A program made the position numbers and the translations under genes. Below, in pieces: positions 11,066 to 23,283 of a stretch of 45,544 nucleotides of DNA. Source of the DNA: Phoronis australis (lineage: Eukaryota; Phoronida; Phoronidae); NCBI GenBank assembly GCA_002633005.1, contig NMRA01000019.1, positions 338,057 through 383,600 on the forward strand, in the 5' to 3' direction. Every line of letters begins with the position of its first letter. Positions within the stretch are counted from its first letter, which is position 1. The notes under the pieces were generated by a model. It was not told where the DNA came from, did not search any database, and worked only from the letters and a program-made list of their open reading frames with translations.

Positions 11066-13590
11066 TCATTGCATGGCAGCACTGAGGCTCTCCCACATTT
11101 TAATATTAATATTGTCCGGTTCTTTTTGTTTTTGAAAATTAACTATTGAAATTTTAATATATTTTGACATGAATATTTTAAGGGCAGACCAATCTGGATG
11201 CAAGTGCTGTTGGCTACGTAAATAAATAAAATATTGGGCGATAGTGATAACATAATTAATCAACAGGGAGAATTCAGAACCTAAATGGCAAAACATGATT
11301 TCATTTTTGGTTATTCTGACGTCTTCCTTAAGGGAAGATGTCAAAATATCCTGAACATTAATCAACAATCTTTGCACTACATCACAAAGGTAAAACATGT
11401 GTTCAGTACTCTGTACTAGATTACAATAGGGACATTTATCTGAATTAACAATCTTCATCTTATATAACAAAGAGTTAGTATACACTCTGTTATGTAACAA
11501 CATATACTTAAAAGATTTAATGCATGGTTCGAGGGGAAGTGTAAAAGGCAAGGAATAAATTTTTCGGATATCTTGTTTGGAGTAATGCTGCAACAATTTT
11601 TCATAATTGTCTGGTTTTTGCAATACTTTTGTATCAAAATACTCTTGATTTTTTCTTTTGGAATTTTATTATAATCTAAGCAAATTTTATTGTTGCAGCC
11701 AACCAATCGCTGATGACCTTCATCAATTTTTCTAGATAAAACAATACATATTGCATTAAAAGTCAGAATTTGAGAATTTACCAATTTATATTTTGCCTTT
11801 AGCACCTCCCACGATAAAAGCTTATTTTCAGCATCAAGAAAGTCATTGATGAAACATAGCCCATTCTTAGCAAACTCTTCATAATACAGTGACTTAATAT
11901 TAAGTGTTATCTCTCTCTTATGTCATATAATCTGATCACAAACAGGTACATCTTTGAAAGCATTATGATTCAACTGTTCTCTATAAAAAACATCATTTAC
12001 TGTTCTACATAGTTTGCTTACTTTAAAATTACATGACCACAACAGTTCACCGCCATAATTCTTGAGGATATATTGTGGATAAAACTTCCAACATCTACGT
12101 TCAGGAGACTGAAGTCTTTTAACCCAGTTGACTAAAAGGCCTTCCTTTATAAGGGTCATGTCAGGAAATTTTAAACCACCATCTTCATGAGAAGCCATTG
12201 CAACGCTTTTCTTTATTTTAGGTGGTTTCCCTGCCCAAACAAAATCATTTAAAATTTTATCTATTCGTTTGCACAAATCCCTTGTCAATCCAAGGACAGA
12301 TATAATGTGAATCAATTTGGGTAGCGCAAAAGCTTTAGTTATGACAATTCTTCCCTTAACTGTTAACTTTCCTGTTTTCCAAATATTTAGAACTTTCCTA
12401 AGTTTCGAAATTTTTTCTTCAAAATTTTGCTCTTTTTTCTTTTTCATATTTACCGAAGTAAACGCCCAGACATTTAATATTTCTTTTTGGCCAATTTATA
12501 TCGTACATTTTCTTAAGTTCAGACTGGTGGCCTAAAAACATTCGTTCGCATTTTCGCTTATTTAGTTTAAGACCAGACACGTCACCAAATCTTGTAAGAA
12601 ATTTAAAGCATTCTGTTTCTGAAACTTCATCCTGAATGAATAAAATTGCATCATCAGCATACTGGGCTATTTTTACTTCATGCCCATCAATACACAATCC
12701 TTTGATTAAGGGGTTATTTCTAATGTAATGGCTCGTGAGCTCCACACACAGTATAAACAATTGACTACTTAAGGGATCCCCTTGACGAAGACCTCTCTTA
12801 ACATTAAAATAACCACATGTAAATCCGTTGTTTTGAACACAAGACACAATATCGTTATATATTGCTTTTATACGGTGAATAAATTTGGGACCAAATTTAA
12901 AGGCCAGAAGGTTTTCTGAAGAAAGGACCAATTTAAACTGTCATGCGCTTTCTTAAAATCTAAGAATATAATTTGTCCATTGAGATTTTTATTTGTATAA
13001 TACGATATTATGTCCTGTATTAATCTGATATTTTGACCAATAAATCGTTTTGAAACAGTCGTTTGGTCTGGATGAATAAGCTTATGAATGTACTTATTTA
13101 GTCTATTGGCAATAACCTTTGTAAATAATTTGTAATCGCAATTTAATAACGAAATTGGTCGCCAATTTTCCAGATTTTTTAATTCCTCTGTATTTGTACT
13201 GTTGGGGATAAGTGTAATGACACTTTGCCTTTGGGAGGTTGAAAATTTCCTGTTTTAAAACTATTATTTATACATTCCAAAAGGTACAGTTTAATAGTAT
13301 CCCAAAATGTTTTATATAATTCATATCCTAAAGCATCATTGCCTGGTGTTTTATTATTTTGGGATTGTTTTAAGGCTTCATAGAGTTCATCTTCTGTGAT
13401 CTCTTGTTCTAATAATAAGGACTGGTCATCTGTCAGTACTTTATTACTAGGAAGAGTGTATATGTCAGGGAAATTAATATCTTCATAGTCTTTTTCAGAA
13501 TAAAGAGCCTCATAAAAAGCTGGTTGAATGTTTTGTATCTCTTTTGGATCTTGGCTAACCCTGCCACTTGACTCCAGTTCTACAATATGT
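11066..13590 (-). pseudogene. LINE reverse transcriptase and C-terminal region, multiply broken (L1/Tx1-like)
   Basis: In minus-strand order: NWRPISLLNCDYKL around 13165-13125, FLDFKKAHDSL near 12960, then an open piece 12931-12419 with GLRQGDPLS and AQYADDAILF. A piece 12447-11923 in another frame has the thumb-like GKLTVKGRIVITKAF, and 11623-11066 has a zinc knuckle (CPYCNLVQ...HMFYLC). At least three frame changes separate them. All RT catalytic aspartates are still readable. Confidence 0.8.
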
Positions 13591-13694
13591 TTTTTACCAT
13601 GGTTACGTTTTTCAAGATTTAAAAACTATTTAGAGTTTGTTTCACCTTCTTCCACCCACTGAGCTTTACTTCTAACAATACTGCCTTTTATTAC

Positions 13695-14790
13695 TTAAGT
13701 TTGTAAAATTTCTAGGTTTAACTTACATTTCTTTAATTCACACTGCAACGGGTGATTTCTTGATTCTTTTTCGACTTTTGTAGTCAATTTATTTATTTGA
13801 TCTATTAATAACTGTTCCTGTTGTCTATTTCTAGCACGTACGCGTTTTGAAATTTGTATGGACTTCTGTCTAATTGTCATTTTTAAAATATCCCAAGACA
13901 AGTTTTTATCTTCTTGGTTCTCCGTCATGTGATGATCAGAAATAATTGTTCCGATCTCATCCACGTATTCCTTTATAAGAAGCAAGTTATTATTTAATTT
14001 CCACAAACCCGGTCCTCGATGAGAGTTACCAATATTAACACTGAGCGTGACAGCTGAGTGATCGGAATATATAAAATCATTAATTATATTAGACTGACAT
14101 CTTGAAGACATAACAGTGTCAACTAGCCAATAGTCTAGTCTACTTTGAGCTTTTAATTGTTTATCTCTCCACGAGTACTTCCTTATCCCAGGGTTTCTCA
14201 TCCTCAATACATCTATTAAACTAAAATTTCTACAGAAATTATGAATATTGTCAATAAGCTTTTTCTTATGGAGGACGTCAGTTACCGCAAATTTGTCCAA
14301 GTCAGTGAGTGGGCAGTTAAAACATCCAGCACAGAGGACATTGCATAATTGGAGGTCACTCAATTAACTTTCAAGTCTAGACAGGAAGATCAGTTGATTT
14401 CTTAAATCGTTTGGGAAAATACACATTAACAAAAACGAAATCTTCCTCATAGAGTTTACATGAAACAATATTGAAGCGACCATTTTCATCGTTTTTTACC
14501 ACAATATTCCTAATGTTTTGCGAAATATTAGAATCAAATAATATTGTGGTTCCTCTACTATGTTTTGTTCCAAAGCTTGAAAAATTAAGAACATTCCATT
14601 CTTTTTGCAGAATATGTTCAACTTCTGGACTAAAATACGTTTCCTGTAAATAAACAATGTTGAATTTGCTATGTGATATGAAATTCAATAAATGTTTCCA
14701 CTTAATATCTGAATTTAATCCCCGGACATTTAAGGATACCAGTTTTAAATTANATATGCACTCCAGCCTTTTCTCCACAACTTGTTCCAC
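13695..14790 (-). pseudogene. LINE endonuclease domain, frameshifted (L1/Tx1-like)
   Basis: N-terminal part 14790-14377 carries SLNVRGLN and VYLQET, the family's first catalytic motifs. After a frameshift and stop near 14377, 14363-13695 continues with FNCPLTDLDK, SRLDYWLVD and YSDHSAV, the substrate-binding and last catalytic motifs. One undetermined base (14753) lies in the start region. The break makes it non-functional as it stands. Confidence 0.8.
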
Positions 14791-14881
14791 ATTCAGGTAT
14801 CAAGAAATCTTCACACACCTTCAATAAAAATTTTTTTTCAAGAAAAGGGTCAGAGCTGAGAACACGTGCGTGTTGTTATCT

Positions 14882-14936
14882 CGATTATCTCCCCTGGTCT
14901 CCGATTATCTCCCCTGGCCTCCATTATCTCCCCTGG
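14882..14936 (-). repeat. 20-bp tandem repeat at the 5' end of the L1/Tx1-like element
   Basis: Two full and one partial copies on the plus strand of cgattatctcccctggtctc (14882-14901, 14902-14921, 14922-14936). Its place between the putative target duplication and the endonuclease frame matches 5' promoter monomers of some LINEs; that role is inferred. Confidence 0.6.
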
Positions 14937-14942
14937 TTGACA

Positions 14943-15879
14943 GTTAACATTATCTGTGTAGCCTGTATGTCCCAATGAGTCTGTAAATATTTTTGTCCAA
15001 ACACAACTGGGCAACTCTGCCCACATGTCTCCTAAGATGTCCATGTTGCATTCTGATCGGTCTCTGGCCTCAGTGCCGTCACATTTCGTTGCAGTTTGTC
15101 TCAGGCCAGTACACCTTCATCCAGGCAAAACGCTTGGAAATCCTGAAAGTATTGGTAACATCTGTTCATGCTGTTTCGGTATTATTGCAGATTTGATGCG
15201 GAACTGAGTAGTAACATTTGTCTATTGTAAATGAATTATAAACAACAACTGCTTGATGAGGGTTGACATCCTACCGTATATTGGAAATCAAAATGCATAA
15301 AATTATTTTCATTATCGCAGACTAAGAACTTACCAATATTTTTGTAAATAGACATTTGGTTGGTTTTGGATGGGATTTGCAACAGAGATTTGATTAATGA
15401 GTTACTTGGCCAAATATTTGTTTTTCTTCAAAAAGTGTACACATGTTTAAAGCAATTGGAGACTCCAAACTAAAGTAGCTATAAGAGTCTTTGAGGCCCT
15501 GGTAATATTATTATGAACCACCTTAAAAATGGAGAAAAGAACTGACCTTCAAAAAGTACTAGACAGTTTTGTAAAATACTTCCCAGTGATATATGTAATC
15601 AGTAATAAAAACATTGCAGTGAGTCATTTTTAGACACGGGTTTAGTGAATACTTACAGATAATAATGATACGAAGTCAGCAGCTTGCTGCCCACAGCACA
15701 GTTTTATTTCCAGTTGGCATTTCTTGACACCTGTGACACGGACAACATGATGGATCTTCTGATGGTGCTGGATAATGATCCAATGAAGTGAGCTCTGGTA
15801 GCCTAAATACTAGACGCGCGTTCTCAGTCGCATGGCGATATCCAACAGTAGGTCTCTCAATTCCCGCTCCCGTGTATGT
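14943..15879. other. Spacer between the two dead LINEs
   Basis: Short frames only; nothing recognisable. Could hold diverged parts of either element. Confidence 0.4.
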
Positions 15880-15944
15880 GATTTATTGAAACATATACAC
15901 ATGACCGTAGGCCCAAAATATAATATGTACAAGACAGAACATTG

Positions 15945-16235
15945 TCAGGTGCCACGTTTCAAACTGAATTTGTTACGCTTGAGAGCATGATGGACAGATT
16001 TTATAAGTAGGATATCCGGAGTTCTCATGAGAGACACAAATTTAGATGTCGTGGGAGAATGACAAAAACGATCACTTAAGTACTTGACCCGAAGGTCTTG
16101 GTACGCAGTGCAAACTAACACAACGTGGTATTCGTCCTCTGCACATCCCGAACTACATAACTCACACAACCTGTTTTCATTGGGAATATTTGTGTGGCGA
16201 CCTCTTTCCACTAGTAACGAATTTGAACATCGCAA
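15945..16235 (-). pseudogene. C-terminal knuckle region of the CR1/L2-like element
   Basis: 96 open codons with NENRLCELCSSG and EDEYHVVLVCTAY, the CxxC...HxxxxC pattern that closes many Jockey-group LINE proteins. Separated from the RT part by stops around 16250-16460. Confidence 0.7.
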
Positions 16236-16463
16236 TAGAGTCAGAGACTAGATAAAAACACGTGGGATACTAACTATTTCTAGACAATTCTCAAAAAAAC
16301 AATACATTGTTTTATACCTCACATAGTAAGGCAGTTTTGCGTTACATTCGATATCAGATTACCAGCCTTGCAAATAACAATCGCTGACACGTTGAGAAAA
16401 AACTGTCAAGTCAAGAAATATGCTTTGTTTACCACACTCTGATTAATCCATACATCTGAGAAA

Positions 16464-17577
16464 CTAGACCCAATTATAGGAAGATCTTCCAATCAGGTCT
16501 GACTGAAAAAGCATATCATATGCAGCCTTTACCCCACGATTACTAGGCATCTCCAGTATTTTGAACCAGTGTTTTAAACAGGATACAAAATATTTAGCAA
16601 ATAATGGGAATCGACGACATTCTCCCATAATTGCCGAGTTTGAACAAAAACTACCTACTCTTAAAATGGGTTTACAAAACTTGATATGTACATTTTCCAA
16701 CTTTTCATATTCCTTAAAGCCCCATATTTCAGCGTTGTAACACAGAGAGGGGTAAACTATTTTATCGAACAAGTGAAAGGCTATTGACCGGGGCAGATCA
16801 CGACATCTTCGCTTTAATTTACAAATTGCAGACGCAGCTTTATTTGCTTGACTAGATAAGGCTTTAATGGCTTTGGTCCACGAAACTTTTGGAGTAATAA
16901 GTAGTCCAAGGTATTTGAAGTGAGATACCACATCGACCAATGTTTCATTGTAAAACCATTTCTCATATCGTCTAAGGGGACCGCCATTTCTGAAAACGAC
17001 CACTTTAGTTTTCTTCAACTTTACTTGCATGCCCCATGATTCGCAAAATTCTGCCAAACAATTTGGCATACGTTGTAAGTTGATGGCGGTAGAGGAACAT
17101 AACACCATGTCGTCTGCGTACAGCACGGAGTTAACTCTTGGCACTTGTTCGCTGAGATATGTGCTATTAATATTACTTTCCGCACTAAGTTGATCCTGAA
17201 ATTCATTTCGATACAACACAAATAATAATGGGCTGTAAGACTATCTTGAGTTTCCACACAAGTGCGCAATTTACTATACATAGAGCGGATTATGTTGAAA
17301 ATTTTACCATGCACATCAATGTTTTTCAATCTATGAAAGAGTAAATTATGTGGGATTCGATCGAATGCCTTCGAGAAATCTACAAAGGCACAGTAATACT
17401 CCCACCCTGCCGACTCAAATACTTGTGACACTGAGCCTGAAGTGTAAACATTTGGTCAATCGTAGAGTAGTCTTTTCTACACCCAGCTTGAGACTCATAA
17501 AATTTATCATTATTTTCATCGCAGTTATAAAGACGTTTATTTAAAACTTTGATAAAAAGTTTTCCCAAAGCAGACAA
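16464..17577 (-). pseudogene. Reverse transcriptase core of the CR1/L2-like element, frameshifted
   Basis: Three overlapping pieces in different frames (17577-17380, 17431-17021, 17219-16464) carry the fingers-palm motifs SQAGCRKDYST, FVDFSKAFD and YADDMVL plus the thumb. The longest uninterrupted piece is 251 codons. Frameshifts near 17400 and 17220 inactivate it. Confidence 0.8.
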
Positions 17578-18375
17578 CAGGGAAATACTTCATAGTTATT
17601 TTCGACATTGATATTATCTTGTTTATGTATTGGAGTAAGCAATGCGTCACATCAAGTCTGGGGATAATACCCAGAATCAAACATTGCATTAAAAACTTAT
17701 GCAAGACTGGCACTATCGTTACCTCAGTGCACTACAGCATTTCAAAAAGCACACCATCATAACCCCCAGCCTTGCCATTAGGCAATTGTTCAATGGCCTC
17801 ATATATATTTCAGAAGGTAAAAAATCAGTATTATGATCAGAAAATACTAACGCCTACAGAGTATCTACCTTTTCTTTTTTTCTTATTATAACGAAGATTA
17901 AACGAGTCACAGCCTGACAGCTCAAATTGATCTGAGCGTTTTGCCCATGTTTCACAGATACAAATTATATCGTAAGTAGATAAGTTTATTTGAGCTTCGT
18001 CCCTAACAATTTTATTTTCTAATCCTTGTGCATTCCAAGAAACCATAGAAAGTGTAGGGCCATGGCTTGACCACAAGTAACCTGCTGCGCCGTTCATTTC
18101 AGGTCCATAAACACCAGTTTCCGGGGGTTGTCCAGAAACCATAACCATTGCCACTGTAACTTTTATTTGTATTAATTGTACGATTTACTTGCCAACATGT
18201 ACAAAGACAACCACTGTATGACTTATCAGATTTTTCATTGAAGTCATCTAAGTGTTTGTTTCATACCTGTCATAATAATTTTTCTGTCGTCAAGAAGACT
18301 TTCAACTTGCAAGTTTCGGTTAACCTCTTGCATTTCACAACCTCTTTTTTCTGGTTGATATGGTGTGCATGAAGG

Positions 18376-18740
18376 TGAATGCTAATGGGCATAAAATATA
18401 TACACAAAATGCACCGAGCGTGGCTTACATGAAATAATATCCCACGAGACATTATTCCGCGTATCGACCGAGACCGAAGGAATAATGTCGAGTGGGATAT
18501 TACTTCATGTACGCCACTCGAGGTACGTTTTGTATTTATCCCATACGCATCGAATTCGTGAGTTTCCTATGTTTTCTTTTGGCATTTTATAAATACTTCA
18601 CCCTAACTGTTAACGAGGCTAATCACGACCTGTTGTGTATGTACGTGCGCGTTATGTTGCTAACTTACTATAGTAAAAGAAAACAGTTTTAAATGTAACG
18701 GTTTATTACTTAAAATTGATAAAAAGTGTGAAAACGACAG
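18376..18740 (+). repeat. Palindrome-headed repeat family, copy A (head and first part only)
   Basis: A head hairpin has arms 18376-18458 and 18479-18552 around a ~20-base loop (gcgtatcgaccgagaccgaa). The right arm reads acttcatgtacgccactcga and ends at tgtatttatcccatacgc. The following ~190 bases match the other copies (uninterrupted core aaacagttttaaatgtaa at about 18680). It then diverges; the distal half seen in copies B-D is absent. Confidence 0.75.
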
Positions 18741-21700
18741 TAAATCAATAAAAAGAATATTTATAACATTGTAAAATCCTCAACGGGTAGCAGCACTAAT
18801 TCATGAAACTAGGTCATTGACCCGATCGCGTAGCCAACATGTCGCCTGTTTTCACGAAGATGTTAAAAGTGCCACCATTGATGACACCTCCAGCGAATAT
18901 GCCTGTTGTAGTGTTGTCTCAGGTACGTTGTCGCATTTCTACGGATTCTGTAACCTTGGTACAAAGCTGTATACTAAATATACGACAGTCTGTTTATACG
19001 GCTGAGCTGGCTGGCTACGGATTCTGTACGCATGGTTAGGTTCACGTGTTTCTGGGACGGTCGTCGTTGCTGCTCGTGGAATACCTCGATCGATTCACAG
19101 GCGTCCTCAGCTTCTGATCGTCCCCAATACACTATATATAATACTACAAGGTATGACACTCGGGACCAGGAATTCTACATGTGCTTTACTTCAGCCTTCC
19201 ATATCAAACACAAAACTCAATAAATTTAAACAAAATAAGGTTTCAACAAACCATTAGTAATTGTTCTTTATTCCACTACCCTTCACGGTATCCTGCTTCA
19301 GCGAGATCGCAACAAATTCGCGGTCAAAGCACAAAAATGTTCCCAAAAAGCCCACGCATCAGTCCTCCTTTGACGGTTCGAGGTCAAGGACGGTTGCCGT
19401 TTTGTCACGGAGTTGTTACGACATCGATAACTCCACACTTAGCCAGACCTTTTCGTAACCTTCCGTGATGAACCGGCAATTGCCGCTCATCCGTAACTCA
19501 TAATTCCGCCGCATAAATAATGAGATTTCACTGAAGATCCGCCCACTTTTCATAATTTTTAAAAAAGTGATAGTAAAATAACGGGAGTATGTAGATGGCT
19601 GTAATTTACGAAAAGTGTTAATTTTAGTGATATCTTTCGACAGGCAAACCTCATTTTGTGATCTAAGCAGGTGAAAGTAAAGGAAATAGTATCTTAAAAC
19701 AATTCAACAATCTCTGGAGATGCGCTGGACAGGTCGCACACAACACCATGTAGTCTTCATACAATATCTGTCATGTCATCTTTTACAGATATTCCTCGTA
19801 TATTAGCGGATTTAAGATGGTCCGAACATTCAATGGAAACAGCTGGTGAGACCTTGAGGTGTTATTTTGCAAATACAATGCAGTATTTCTGCTTCATACT
19901 CTTTTAAAACCCAAGGACTTGGGACGTGCTAATTTTTCCATATTCAAACGACATACTTTGGAGCCCAACTTCGCATACACAAGATACCCAAACAGAATGT
20001 TTTAGTACTCGGGCGTTGTTTTGGTATACATGTAGGTGCTTCCACTACGCTCCAAGGCATTGTGTATTTTTGCATATAGAAGAAAGAAAATTACATATCA
20101 GTCCGAAATTCCTTATATTTTCGAAGTAATGAACCTACAGAGTAGTGAAAGCGAATTGTTCCCATTTTTGCGGTATTTCAAACGAGTTATTATAACTTTC
20201 AATTTCAGAAGCCAAACGGTTTGAAAGATCATCAGCTACATTTACGTGCTTTGTTGCGTCATCTGGCTTCACGATCGATCTGTTACAGTATGTAAACTGA
20301 TTGTACAGTGAGACTTTCAATAAGATAATCATTGATAGTTTTAGGCACCCCCACCCCACCCCACGGAGGCCCATGCCTATCAAAGACCAGTGTTAACTGC
20401 ACGGTCCATCTTAGTTGTTCGAGTCACACCTTACCCGGCCGGGGGACGGATCTTCAATTTGAACTTTACTTGGTATCGCTAATTTCTAGGTTCAATCTAC
20501 CGTTTAGTTAAGTGACGGTGTGAAACTATTAAGAGTGGCTATTTACTGCCAAAATGTCAGTTTTATGTCTCCGACACTTCGGTGTAACAGCAATGAAAAA
20601 GTTTGTCATCGGGTTCACTTGGATCACACACTAGGAAATGAAGAAACGGTGAAAGGGAATTACCATAATTTATGACGTTAGCATTTACTTACATCAGTGG
20701 CATAATAGATTATAGACAACAGATTCGCGACATTTTCTTAGGTACTATCCTAGACGCGGCCTCACTCTCCTAAATTATCTGGTTCATTTTCCGGTCAGCA
20801 TATTGTAACGGGAAATTCTCGCATCTATTTTACTGTCCAGTGCAGCGCAAACAAAATAATAATTTCGGCATTGAAACGCTGTTCAAAATCTTAAAATAGT
20901 AGAACTGTTGGTATCGTGAGTACTTTTAGCAATGCTACTACTATCCGACCACACAACAACCGACCAAGATTAGCAGACGACGTACATGCCGGAAATAATA
21001 CCAGATAATGTGACCAGGTGTCGCTGGTGAATAATAACGTAACGTTGTATCTAAGAGCACAGATTTCGCCCATTGAAAGCATACGGAGTTGACGGTCCAT
21101 GTAGTACAGTCTATGGTTCATAGCGGTAAGCATAAGAGAAGATGTTAATGAAGATGCGTGAGAAACGGTCTTTGATAGGGGTAAAACATGTCATATTAAA
21201 AGCACAGCAGAGCAACTAATAATTATGCTATCTGCGGGGACCGGTTTGGCGCTATTTTGTAGGTAAAGACTTTGAGTTAAATCACAATGCTTGAATTGTT
21301 GACAATTTTTTTTTCTAAATCACATTTGTAAACACATTAAAATGCATCAAAATAGTTGACCCTTACTGGTAATGTGGGGTAAACTCAGTGGATTTTTATA
21401 AAACGCAGATTTCTGTTGTGGAATTGGTAATACATTTATACAGGTTTGCCACTATAGTATAAGTGAGTACTGTGAATATTACGGTGTTGTTTGGACAGTA
21501 ACTTCTCAATTATTTATGAAGATAGCTTTTATGTCAACTGTTGTATGGGTGATTGTTAATCGCAATAACCTGCGACTGTAATGTTGTTAAGGCTTTTTTG
21601 AAATAATTTTTAAAAAGACTTGTGTTTTATTTCTATCCAGTGCTAACTGACAGTATAATTACTGTTCCTGGGATGGACTTCGTAAAAACATGGCTGACCT

Positions 21701-22319
21701 TGAAAAGTGTGGAATTTTTACCGACACTATCGGCCTCTAAGAAAGCGCTACGAAATTGGGAGTGGGTGGTTATCAGGAAGAAACACGAGTCAGTGACAAT
21801 CCTACATATGACGGGGGTGGCATAAGTGCAACTTTTTGGCATTCTAGTCGACCATCTTTCAAAGAATATTGGTTTAGCAGTCCCCCGTCTTCTTACACGG
21901 AAATGCACGTAAATTGGTTTGTTTACTCGAACAAATTTTAAATATTCACGATGTAGCATGAGGCGAAACCGTGAACTCGTGGCACTTCAGTGGCTGCATT
22001 TTCCAGGAAAAGGGGGTCAAATGTCAGCTGTTATCGCTATGAGCTTGTATCCTATTATTAACTGTTTTTTCTTCATCAACGCCGCTTTCAGTCATTCACA
22101 CGGTCTGCGTGTATGCGTTACATAGAATCTTCTTTTTTTGTGAATGTCAGATTAATGGTCCTTGTGCTGGTTAATAACAAGAACGCGAAATTCTGTGATA
22201 CGTAACTGTGACATCACCGGTACTAGGGCAAAAGCTTGTCGTTTGACCATTTGCCCAAAACGTTAGCAGAGTGTATTCTGCTCAGTTAACTTCGAGTTTT
22301 TAATGTTTTAGTGTGATAA
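18741..22319. other. No supported gene
   Basis: One exon-like block at 18839-18922 (ATG in good context, 28 open codons MSPVFTK..., donor CAG|gtacgt) has no partner exon that I can identify. CpG-containing sequence around 19260-19520 could be a promoter region. The rest shows no signal. Confidence 0.4.
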
Positions 22320-22369
22320 ATGCCAAAAAACATTGCTGTTATGGGAAATGTAATTCAGATTCGCGCTAC
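22320..22369 (+). pseudogene. THAP-like zinc-finger start, broken (fragment)
   Basis: One frame reads KKHCCYGKCNSDSRY, resembling the first C-x-x-x-C segment of THAP-like fingers found in transposon-derived animal proteins. The ATG at 22320 is one base out of frame with it because the A run has six bases. The rest of the domain (H/W/C-x-x-H part) does not follow. Could be a remnant or chance. Confidence 0.25.
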
Positions 22370-22949
22370 AATATTTCCCATCGCGTTTTGTACAAATTGT
22401 GTCCCGTGTATTATAAACGGGCGGTAGGCGAAATGAGCTCATCGCTTAAGAATTTAAACCTAGTCAAATACATTCTACACTTAAAACTATCACTTGAGAA
22501 AGCGATTAATTTCTTCACTGACCCTTTCGGCTTCTAAACATATCTTCGATATATAAAGTTTAGCTATGAGAATGAAGGTGACTTAGACCTCAGATATTGT
22601 TTAGTCTATCTGAGCTTTGACGAAGAATTCCAACTCCACTTTTTCACCGCGCGCGCAATAACCACAAAGTATTTGAACTGAGTCACGTGAGTTAGGCAAA
22701 GGCTAGGGCGAGACTGAGCGAAGGGCGTGACCTGGCGCATGACACTTGCAAAATAGCATGGGAAGATATCAAGTGAAATTTGTAAGATTTGTGTCCCCTT
22801 GGACTTTTTGTTCATCAACAGGCGTGATTTCAAGTTGCTTCATCAAAATGGTGCCCGGTGAGAGAAACTCGAACGAACCGCGATAGATTTTTATGGATGT
22901 TCAAGTTATTTGTTGACTAAATTGTATCCAGAGTCATGGTATGTGTTAA

Positions 22950-23189
22950 TTATAACTCCATGCGCATATATGCACGTTTCATTTGATTTTTATTTGCTTT
23001 CTTTGAAGGGAGTAACTTTTTATGGGGATGTACCATCGCCCTTGAATGCGGCGGTAGTACAGGTCGAGTTCCAATTTCAGTCTGTTTACAGCTTCGAAAC
23101 TCACATTTTCTCTTTCCATTCACAGTTATTCCACGATCCATAAACCACTTCTTAAGTTGTGGTAACGTTTTAAGCGTAAAACTCACCAT
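22950..23189 (-). CDS. Possible first exon with a SAP-like DNA-binding domain
   Basis: Minus-strand ATG at 23189 begins MVSFTLKTLPQLKKWF followed by MDRGITVNGKRKCE. The pattern L..L..W...RGI.V.GKR..E matches the helix-turn-helix SAP motif, which binds AT-rich DNA in chromatin proteins and in some transposon-associated proteins. The frame is open to 22950 (79 residues), but after the motif the sequence no longer looks like a domain and no clear donor was found, so it may be a fragment. A CRE/ETS promoter motif lies about 90 bases upstream. It would be divergent from the channel gene. Confidence 0.35.
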   Translation of the reverse strand: MVSFTLKTLPQLKKWFMDRGITVNGKRKCEFRSCKQTEIGTRPVLPPHSRAMVHPHKKLLPSKKANKNQMKRAYMRMEL

Positions 23190-23267
23190 AAAAATTCTGT
23201 AAGATTTAGTGCGTGCACCAAAGACTCGGGTGCTAAACAACTGGACAGTATGGCTTGTTTTGCCGTA

Positions 23268-23283
23268 CTTCCGGTGACGTCAC
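23268..23283. promoter_or_regulatory. Composite ETS/CRE promoter motif
   Basis: acttccggtgacgtca joins an ETS site (CCGGAAGT on the minus strand) to a full palindromic CRE (TGACGTCA, 23275-23282). This combination is typical of TATA-less animal promoters. It lies about 90 bp upstream of the SAP-like frame (-) and 250 bp upstream of the channel start (+), so it could serve either or both. Confidence 0.45.

Larger units (their letters stand above)
10853..14934 (-). mobile_element. L1/Tx1-like non-LTR retrotransposon, inactivated
   Basis: Read on the minus strand, the element runs from about 14934 to an A-rich tail (T-rich on plus, 10853-10886). Order of parts: three 20-bp tandem repeats, an apurinic endonuclease domain, reverse transcriptase with FLDFKKA, LRQGDPLS and YADD, an RT C-terminal region (GRIVITKAFALPKL, GLKFPDMTLI) and a C-terminal CCHC-type knuckle (CPYC...EHMFYLC). 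The motif style is that of the L1/Tx1 clade. The reading frame is broken several times. There is no ORF1 between the 5' repeats and the endonuclease. GGTTGACA occurs on both sides (10845-10852 and 14935-14942) and may be the target-site duplication. Confidence 0.85.
15880..18165 (-). mobile_element. CR1/L2/Jockey-like non-LTR retrotransposon, inactivated and internally deleted
   Basis: Minus-strand fragments in order: start of an endonuclease (LSMVSWNAQG, DIICICETWAK) at 18154-17837; RT start (LPNGKAGGYDG) about 17800; LFIKVLNKRLYN...SQAGCRKDYST at 17577-17380; CAFVDFSKAFDRIPH; VNSVLYADDMVLC in 17219-16464; a thumb region (HFKYLGLLITPK, YPSLCYNAEIWGF); and a Cys/His knuckle (ENRLCELC...DEYHVVLVC) in 16235-15945. 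Most of the endonuclease is missing between 17837 and about 17815. It differs in type from the neighbouring LINE but has the same orientation. Ends are approximate. Confidence 0.8.

Noticed and set aside
18839-18922. Exon-like block MSPVFTK... with donor gtacgt
   Set aside because: Good start context and donor, but no downstream exon or domain could be found; kept only as a remark.
21622-21959. Overlapping frames of 67 (+) and 108 (-) codons
   Set aside because: Neither strand gives a recognisable domain; possibly a repeat fragment, but no second copy in the window.
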